Shown piece by piece: positions 12,101 to 21,100 of a stretch of 64,000 nt of DNA. Made by a program: the position numbers and the translations under genes. Origin of the DNA: Halichondria panicea (taxonomy: Eukaryota > Porifera > Demospongiae > Suberitida > Halichondriidae). How positions within the stretch are numbered: position 1 is the stretch's first letter; every line of letters starts with the position of its first letter. The stretch spans positions 5,451,205 through 5,515,204 of the forward strand of contig NC_087378.1 in the NCBI RefSeq assembly GCF_963675165.1, in the 5' to 3' direction. Below the pieces are notes generated by a model that worked only from the letters and a program-made list of their open reading frames with translations, did no database searches and was not told the origin of the DNA.

Positions 12101-15100
12101 GATCATCACCCGGGGCATAGGCAAGCTTTATCTTTTGTGGTCTAATCTGTGGTGAGAATTGCTGTGTAAGTCAGGAAGCAGTACAACCATGATGGCAATG
12201 TGAGGACATCCCTCATGCAGGGGCGTGATGGGCCTGCCGCTGATTATGTTGCCTGGAGCGTGGATGCTGTGGAGTAGTCTCATGGATCAGCCCCCTCCTA
12301 AGAAGGGGTCTGAGCACTCCTGATGTAGTTTTGTTGCACACGCTGGAATTCCAGCGGCTCAATCAGATTGACTTATTCCAGTCAGGTGATATTATAGGAG
12401 GCAATAAAGAACTGCACGTTGCTCAACGCATTTGGATAATCATTAACGCATGCATTACGCATGGTAAACGCTTCATACATAGACGCTGCTACGAAGCATA
12501 AGCAAGCCAAGCAGGGGTCCTTGGGCACAGAGTTAGCACCACAGGCAAAAGACACACATGTAATAGATTGAAGCACCTTCTTCAGAGAGAGAGAGAGAGA
12601 TGCCTGCGCTTTACGCTTTATACAATTAACAAATACGCGGGGGCGTAAGGTCAGGAATTCCATTGGTCTGGCACATTCCACTGTGAACTGACCTCAAGAC
12701 AAGAGTGCTCAGACCCCTTCTTAGGAGGGGGCTGATCCATGAGACTAGCTGTGGAGTTGCTCTAGTACGGAGATGTTGTCGGCCAGCAATTCTCGCAAAT
12801 TGACCGGATCAAATTTTGTCGACAATTTTTGTGGGATGGGCGCCTCTGCCGGTGAAAGGATAAGTCCGCTTCTATAGGATATGACTGTGGCAATTGGTGG
12901 GGCGCTGAGTTGGTTTTGGGTCAACGGGACCAAAAATAACAGCGATGGTGGTGGTAATGGCCCCAAGTGCTGCTAGGAGGGTTGGAGTAGATATTTGTGA
13001 GGCGAAGTGCTCGTAACAATTGATGAGTGAATGAGGAGAAGAAACAAAAAACAAAACAAAAAAACAATAAAAGCGTGAGATATAGCCGTGCGGAGTGAAT
13101 AGTGTGAGATAGGGCTGTAGCAATTTGTCCTACTCAATGGCAGCAAGTAAATATAGTATAACCTGCTTACTAGTACTGGATAGGACTGCAATTGTCCTAG
13201 CCAAATCGAATGCTTATTATGCTCATGCAATAATATGGAATAGGACCAAAGCCATGTGAATGAGCGGTGTGGTGTTTTTCCTGCTGTGCAATAGTAAGAC
13301 TATAGTAGCCAAAGCCACAAGTGAGTAGTGCATAGTGCTTCTTTATGGTGTGTAATCAATGACAAAATTAGCCAGTGTAAATTTAGATGGGCCATACCAA
13401 AACTGGACCCAAAAATGCTGACAGTGCAGAAAGTGACCCACAGAAAATGGTGCCCTCAGAATTTCTGCTCACACAAGAAAACTATACCCTCAGCAAATCA
13501 TACCCATGCCACACATATACTCACAAAAGGAAGTTATCAGATAATCCTATCAGAAAATCATACCCACGCACACACTGACAGGGACCATACTCAGAAAATT
13601 CAATGCTTAATATTGATGTTGGTACAGTAAATATCATTATGTGGTGTGGGTATGAGGGTCAGTTTCCTGCTGGTTAAAGTTCTCTTGTATGGGTGAGGGT
13701 ATATAGTTCCCCTTTGTGCGTGCATGGGTATGATTTTCTGAGCGTATAGTTTCCTTGTGTATTTTTGAGGGCATTGATTTCTGAGGGTCACTTTCTGAAG
13801 GTCATTTTCTGTGAGACACTCACTTTCCGAGGGTCACTTTCTGCACTGTTAGCATTTTTGGGTCCAATTTTGGAACAGCCTATCTAAATTTACACTGGCT
13901 AATTTTGTCATTGATTACACACCATACTTCTCAAGCTCGTTAGTCTGAGTCAGTTCCACAAGAGTAAACAGTGCTTATCAAGGTACTGAATAGGACTGTA
14001 GTGTTAAGCCCACGTGTCATAGTGCTTATCATGCAAGCACTCACTGTTAAGGATGCTTGCGGTTAGGTAGTGCAGTGCGATTTGGTATTGAGATACTATC
14101 GCAGTGCTATAGTCATGCTGGTGGGCAGCAAGTTTGACGCGGCATGGGACATGGCTAAACTGCTGCTCCAGACGCTGGCAATTAGCTATAATTATGGCAG
14201 CAATGGGAAGTAATCAACAGGTGTATTCCACGACACTATGCGAGGAGCATAAATCAACAATCACATGATATATGTACAAAGCGCTAGCAATGTATTTACA
14301 ACACAAACCTTGGAGAGTGGTGGGGATGAACGTCCCTATCCCTTGTGGGTTGATATTGTGGAGGCTGCACAGTCTGTGCAATGGGCATCACTTGTTGTTG
14401 CAGGGTCGATTGCCGCTGTTGTCCTGAGGTGAGCGGTGTCTGCTGCTGAGAGGGGTGCTGCTGTAGCTGTGGTAGAGAGTTGGCCGGCTCCTGTGGGTCC
14501 TGGGATTGGGTTGAAACGGGCAGGGAGCTTGCTGCCACGCGTTGGGCCTCTAGTTCAGCCCGCACTTCGTTGCGAATGATATGCAAAAACGCCGTGAAGT
14601 CGGGTTGGGCAGGTGGTGGGGCTGGTGGTGCTGGAGGCTGTCCAGCGGTGATTGAGACTACCTGTCCAGGAGGAGTTGCCGTCGAATTGTTTTGTGTGGC
14701 AGCTCGAGTAGAGCGTCGGCCGGTCGCTGTGGATCTGGTAGTTCTAGTCCTCTTTCCACGTGGCATCGTGGAGTGGTATAGTTAGACCAAAGTTAGACAA
14801 AGACTTTGCAGCTGACAAATGAATATGTCTTTGCTTGTGATAGAGCTAGCAGTAGCTATAGTGCACAATAATTGTATTTATGCACATTATGTGCAATACA
14901 TGATCCCTTATACCTGGCCTTGCATTTGACCACAATTATGCTGCTAAACAGGAAGTGGCCCCATCTTATGTTAACTGCATTTAAATGCATGCCTTTAAAT
15001 CAGAGGAGGTACGACAGGCGCGGTGCAGCTCAAGCGATTAGCCTTTGATTATCCGCCCATGCCCCGTCCACGTCGTATGTTTTTGCCTGATGTAATCAGA

Positions 15101-18100
15101 GACTAATTACTTGAGCTGCACCGCGCCTGTCGGACCTCCTCCGCCTTTAAATGCTCTTAAGCCATGCATGTGTTTAGTCCGAAGCAGATTTTGTAGTAGC
15201 AGCAGTAATGTCACGTTATATTTTGTAGACTGGAGAAGGTGTCAGTGGAAGTGGTGCGTTGTCAAGAGAAAGAGGTTCCACCCGTCCTCAATCAGAGGGA
15301 GTTATCAGGGTGAGTTATATAACATTTTAAGCCATGGGTTCAGTCCAAGCCTTTGTATAGTTTACATGTATGGCAGCTTCATGCAGCAAACTAATTGTGT
15401 AGTAGCAGCTGTAACGCCACGTACGAATTTTTAGGCTGGAGAACGTTTTAGTGGAAGTGGTGCGTTGTCGAGAGAAAGAGACGCCGCTCATACTCAACCA
15501 GATGAAGTTCACAGAGTGAGTTTATACGAAATAAGTACTTGTATATAATGACTGCAGTATATAGAAGTGTGACACCATTATTTGGTTGAGGACAACCGTA
15601 ACGTGTATATATTATTACTCTAATTAAGGATGGGATCAGTCCAAACCTTTACACAGAATAGTAGTATTTTACACGTTATAACAGCTTACAATGCATGGTT
15701 GTAGGCAACGAATTGCCTGAAAGTTGCCTGGTGTATGATGGCCTTTACGTTTCTTATTTTGTTTGTTATTCATGTTATTCATTTTCGTCTGTATTCAGGT
15801 TGGACTCTCGATGTCAAGAAACACCGTCAGTCAGTCTCAAACTAAAATCACATCTTCCCAATTGGATGCCCCACAATCCAACACTGAACATGGAGATGAA
15901 ACGGGTTCTGGGGATGACATTGATTCTGATAATTTCAATGATAGTGATACAGATGACACTAAAGTTGCATCTTCGGAGGTTGCCAAACGTTTGCCAGGGG
16001 ATCTAGAACAAATAAAAAAAACCCGAATGGATCGGCATACTAAACGACATAGTCGCCGACTCTTGGGCAAGGAAGACGAGACAACCTATACCCCAGCACC
16101 ATACCAGTCACGCTATCGCCAGTCCCCACACAAAAAAGATCGGAGCAGACGAGATGGCCGCAGTAAACGAAAAGGAGAACAGCTCCTCGACAGTAAGGTG
16201 ACTGATTCACCTCTGCTGCAGGCTGACCCCAACCGCAGAAAGAAGAGAGAAAAACTACTGCCTAGGATTGACAGGTGAGAACTAGATTGTAATAATTATG
16301 CTTTAAAATGAATGTGTGATTTCATGTAGGCTCTATTTAGGATGGATTAGATAACTGTAGTTATAAGGTCAATGCATAAAAGAGTAGTTTTTACCGGTCG
16401 TAAACTGGTCCCTTGTTATGTATTTTATCGAGTATAGTGCCTACCGTATATCGTATATTGTCCCTTGTTATGGAGTTGTTTTGTGTTTGTTGTTGTAGAG
16501 GAGACAAATTGAAAGCCCACGGACTTGATCCAAAGGAAATAAGTGAAGGTCCTGGAGGTGACACATCTCCAAAGAGCATAGATCGTCTGCTCACTGAAAA
16601 TAAACAACAAGCAATAAAACCTAAGCATTTCGGAACTAGCAACAAACTTGTTGACAATAATGACCTCCTCCCAAGCACTCCGGCTGCTTCCCCATTGAAC
16701 GTTTCCATAGTTACCCATGCGAGCAAAGGGGGAGGGGTTCAGCAACTGTATGATGAGAGAAACACCAGGGTGAGTGCTTTTTTATAATTATTCAGTCGAG
16801 CCTCGTAAGTTGCTTTTTGTATGCAGTTATCATGTCAAGTTTCAGCATTGTTATGTGCCTCGAGGTATAGTCGCACATGAAGACAGTAAAGCTGACTGTG
16901 TTTGTGTACCATATAGTGGGAGGGTATAAACTTTCGCGGAATGACCATTAGAAAGGTTTTCGCGGATTTAATGTTTGCGGATTAGCAGCCTTTCTTGCAG
17001 CATGCATGCATGCGATATTAAATTCATGGTTCGCGGTAGATGCTTGATCGGCAAAAACCATTTATACCCTCGAATTATACCCGCTATAAATTGCAACGGC
17101 AAGCCAACTAACAGCGTTCATATAGGCTTCTAGCCACATTCTGATTTAACCTATTATAAACGGGTACTAATTTTAGCAAATTAGGGAATTTGTAATTAAC
17201 ACTAAATTTCATAAAAAAAAACTTTTTTTACAGATAATGTACTTTTGAAAACCCCAAACTTTCCATTCAACCTCATCTTTGACAAAATGTGCTACAAATC
17301 CACTAAAATTTGTACCCTAAAACCAGAGAAAAATCTGAAAAACGCTAAAATTACTACATGTTTATAATAGTAACCTTAAGGTACTTACCTCGATAGTTTA
17401 GTGAAGGTTTGTTGCAGTCTCTTCAGAATCGTTCGTAGCATCGTTTGTCCGCACAACATCTCTATTCGAAATTTGATTAAATCTCCCTCTTTTTCTATTT
17501 TGATTCTTCATTGGCAGGAAATACACATTACTAAACTTATCATCATCGATCTATGCTTCTCTCCTTGAATTTCTGCTTCCAGTAAGCTCTTCTTTATAAC
17601 ATTCTAAAATATGCCTCAAATCATTTAAGCACTCAGATGCTTGTGTGATTGATTCTACATGGCAGCCTTAGCAAACGTAATATTATAGTAGCAGTAATAA
17701 TCGCATCTTCTTTTGTATTCAGTTGATAACAGGTGCTCTAAGCCATGGGTTCAGTCCAGCCTTTGCATAGAGTGATAGCATTTAACATATATATGGCATA
17801 CTCAAATTGGATGTTTCATACATCTAGCTCGTCCTTTTAGCCTTTTATTTTGTTTGAAACATGTGATTCATTTTTGTCTGTTCAGGTTGAACTCTCGATG
17901 CCAAGAAATACCCTCAGTCAGTCTCAAGCCAAAATCACATCTACCCATTCGGATGCCCCACAATCCAACACTGAACATGGAGATGAAACGGGTTCTGGGG
18001 ATGACACTGATTCTGATAATTTCAATGATAGTGATACAGATGACACTAAAGTTGCATCTTCGGAGGTTGCCAAACGTTTGCCAGGGGATCTAGAACAAAT

Positions 18101-21100
18101 AAAAAAAACCCGAATGGATCGGCATACTAAACGACATAGTCGCCGACTCTTGGGCAAGGAAGACGAGACAACCTATACCCCAGCACCATACCAGTCACGC
18201 TATCGCCAGTCCCCACACAAAAAAGATCGGAGCAGACGAGATGGCCGCAGTAAACGGAAAGGAGAACAGCTCCTCGACAGTAAGGTGACTGATTCACCTC
18301 TGCTGCAGGCTGACCCCAACCGCAGAAAGAAGAGAGAAAAACTACTGCCTAGGATTGACAGGTGAGAACTAGATTGTAATAATTATGCTTTAAAATGAAT
18401 GTGTGATTTCATGTAGGCTCTATTTAGGATGGATTAGATAACTGTAGTTATAAGGTCAATGCATAAAAGAGTAGTTTTTACCGGTCGTAAACTGGTCCCT
18501 TGTTATGTATTTTATCGAGTATAGTGCCTACCGTATATCGTATATTGTCCCTTGTTATGGAGTTGTTTTGTGTTTGTTGTTGTAGAGGAGACAAATTGAA
18601 AGCCCACGGACTTGATCCAAAGGAAATAAGTGAAGGTCCTGGAGGTGACACATCTCCAAAGAGCATAGATCGTCTGCTCACTGAAAATAAACAACAAGCA
18701 ATAAAACCTAAGCATTTCGGAACTAGCAACAAACTTGTTGACAATAATGACCTCCTCCCAAGCACTCCGGCTGCTTCCCCATTGAACGTTTCCATAGTTA
18801 CCCATGCGAGCAAAGGGGGAGGGGTTCAGCAACTGTATGATGAGAGAAACACCAGGGTGAGTGCTTTTTTATAATTATTCAGTCGAGCCTCGTAAGTTGC
18901 TTTTTGTATGCAGTTATCATGTCAAGTTTCAGCATTGTTATGTGCCTCGAGGTATAGCCGCACATGAAGACAGTAAAGCTGACTGTGTTTGTGTACCATA
19001 TAGTGGGAGGGTATAAACTTTCGCGGAATGACCATTAGAAAGGTTTTCGCGGATTTAATGTTTGCGGATTAGCAGCCTTTCTTGCAGCATGCATGCATGC
19101 GATATTAAATTCATGGTTCGCGGTAGATGCTTGATCGGCGAAAACCATTTATACCCTCGAATTATACCCACTATAAATTGCAACGGCAAGCCAACTAACA
19201 GCGTTCATATAGGCTTCTAGCCACATTCTGATTTAACCTATTAGGTACTAATTTTAGCGAATTAGGGAATTTGTAATTAACACTAAATTATAATGAATCT
19301 CATAAAAAAAAACTTTTTTTACAGATAATGTACTTTTGAAAACCCCAAACTTTCCATTCAACCTCATCTTTGACAAAATGTGCTACAAATCCACTAAAAT
19401 TTGTACCCTAAAACCAGAGAAAAATCTGAAAAACGCTAAAATTACTACATGTTTATAATAGTAACCTTAAGGTACTTACCTCGATAGTTTAGTGAAGGTT
19501 TGTTGCAGTCTCTTCAGAATCGTTCGTAGCATCGTTTGTCCGCACAACGTCTCTATTCGAAATTTGATTAAATCTCCCTCTTTTTCTATTTTGATTCTTC
19601 ATTGGCAGGAAATACACATTACTAAACTTATCATCATCGATCTATGCTTTTCTCCTTGAATTTCTGCTTCCAGTAAGCTCTTCTTCATAACATTCTAAAA
19701 TATGCCTCAAATCATTTAAGCACTCAGATGCTAGTGTGATTGATTCTACATGGCAGCCTTAGCAAACATAATATTATAGTAGCAGTAATAATCGCATCTT
19801 CTTTTGTATTCAGTTGATAACAGGTGCTCTAAGCCATATGGGTTCAGTCCAGCCTTTGTATAGAGTGATAGCATTTAACATATATGGCATACTCAAATTG
19901 GATGTTTCATACATCTAGCTCGTCCTTTTAGCCTTTTATTTTGTTTGAAACATGTGATTCATTTTTGTCTGTTCAGGTTGGACTCTCGATGCCAAGAAAT
20001 ACCCTCAGTCAGTCTCAAGCCAAAATCACATCTACCCATTCGGATGCCCCACAATCCAACACTGAACATGGAGATGAAACTGGTTCTGGGGATGACACTG
20101 ATTCTGATAATTTCAATGATAGTGATACAGATGACACTAAAGTTGCATCTTCGGAGGTTGCCAAACGTTTGCCAGGGGATCTAGAACAAATAAAAAAAAA
20201 CCAAATGGATCGGCATACTAAACGACATAGTCGCCGACTCTTGGGCAAGGAAGACGAGACAACCTATACCCCAGCACCATACCAGTCACGCTATCGCCAG
20301 TCCCCACACAAAAAAGATCAGAGCAGACGAGATGGCCGCAGTAAATGGAAAGGAGAACAGCTCCTCGACAGTAAGGTGACTGATTCACCCCTGCTGCAGG
20401 CTGACCCCAACCGCAGAAAGAAGAGAGAAAAACTACTGCCTAGGATTGACAGGTGAGAACTAGATTGTAATAATTATGCTTTAAAATGAATGTGTGATTT
20501 CATGTAGGCTCTATTTAGGATGGATTAGATAACTGTAGTTATAAGGTCAATGCATAAAAGAGTAGTTTTACCGGTCGTAAACTGGTCCCTTGTTATGTAT
20601 TTTATCGAGTATAGTGCCTACCGTATATCGTATATTGTCCCTTGTTATGGATTGACAGAAGTTGTTTTGTGTTTGTTGTTGCAGAGGAGACAAATTGAAA
20701 GCCCGCGGACTTGATCCAAAGGAAATAAGTGAAGGTGCTGGAGGTGACACATCTCCAAAGAGCATAGATCGTCTGCTCACTGAAAATAAACAACAAGCAA
20801 TAAAACCTAAGCATTTCGGAACTAGCAACAAACTTGTTGACAATAATGACCTCCTCCCAAGCACTCCGGCTGCTTCCCCATTGAACGTTTCCATAGTTAC
20901 CCATGCGAGCAAAGGGGGAGGGATTCAGCAACTGTATGATGAGAGAAACACCAGAGTGAGTGCTTTTTTATAATTATTCAGTCGAGCCTCGTAAGTTGCT
21001 TTTTGTATGCAGTTATCATGTCAACTTTCAGCATTGTTATGTGCCTCGAGGTATAGCCGCACATGAAGACAGTAAAGCTGACTGTGTTTGTGTACCATAT

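Larger units (their letters stand above)
10706..15170 (-). mobile_element. Decayed retroelement complex (tyrosine-recombinase/DIRS-like), minus strand
   Basis: Host intron sequence of the exon array stops near 10705 and resumes near 15170, so about 4.5 kb was inserted and later broken up. On the minus strand, in order, are a Gln/Pro-rich ORF (14766 to 14296), a possible second part of the same gag-like protein (12966 to 12747), and a reverse-transcriptase fragment (11299 to about 10706). Smaller inverted-repeat elements are nested at 11362-11494, 12275-12747 and 13344-13926. The RT has the SPLGLVPKAH...KWRLICDLSAPYG...VNDGI signature I associate with DIRS/Ngaro-like elements. No recombinase gene is visible, so the class is tentative. 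Confidence 0.6.
821..15515 (+). repeat. Array of 32 in-frame 81-nt exons, types A, B and C
   Basis: Exon starts, each 81 nt long, are as follows. Type A: 821, 1371, 2338, 3588, 4421, 5250, 6113, 6994, 7826, 9235, 10084, 15229. Type B: 1646, 3044, 3834, 4706, 5514, 6388, 7273, 8105, 10576. Type C: 1099, 1897, 3313, 4080, 4975, 5760, 6645, 7514, 8360, 9782, 15435. Each encodes 27 residues around a shared core EGVRGSGALSRER. Type A usually starts TGEG and ends RPQSEGVIR, type B starts AGEG or ASEG and ends HPLPDAIFR or HPLQDAVFR, and type C starts IEEG or VEEG and ends HPQPDGVLR. All are phase 0 at both ends, so any could be skipped or duplicated without a frame change. Introns are about 170-250 nt where no transposon is inserted. 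A conserved GCAGTAATRTCA-like motif lies about 20-30 nt before most acceptors and may be the branch point. Confidence 0.9.

Noticed and set aside
12382..12681. 99-codon minus-strand ORF
   Set aside because: It fills the interior of the fold-back element at 12275-12747 and shows no recognisable domain or codon pattern.
821..15515. Mutually exclusive exon clusters of the Dscam type
   Set aside because: All exons are symmetrical and could be joined together. Nothing in the sequence (docking or selector pairs) indicates exclusive choice, so I call it an exon array and leave splicing open.
16391..16745. Antisense ORFs of 106-111 codons repeated in each cassette
   Set aside because: They lie opposite the 271-nt coding exon and its intron and are repeated only because the cassette is. 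No independent support.
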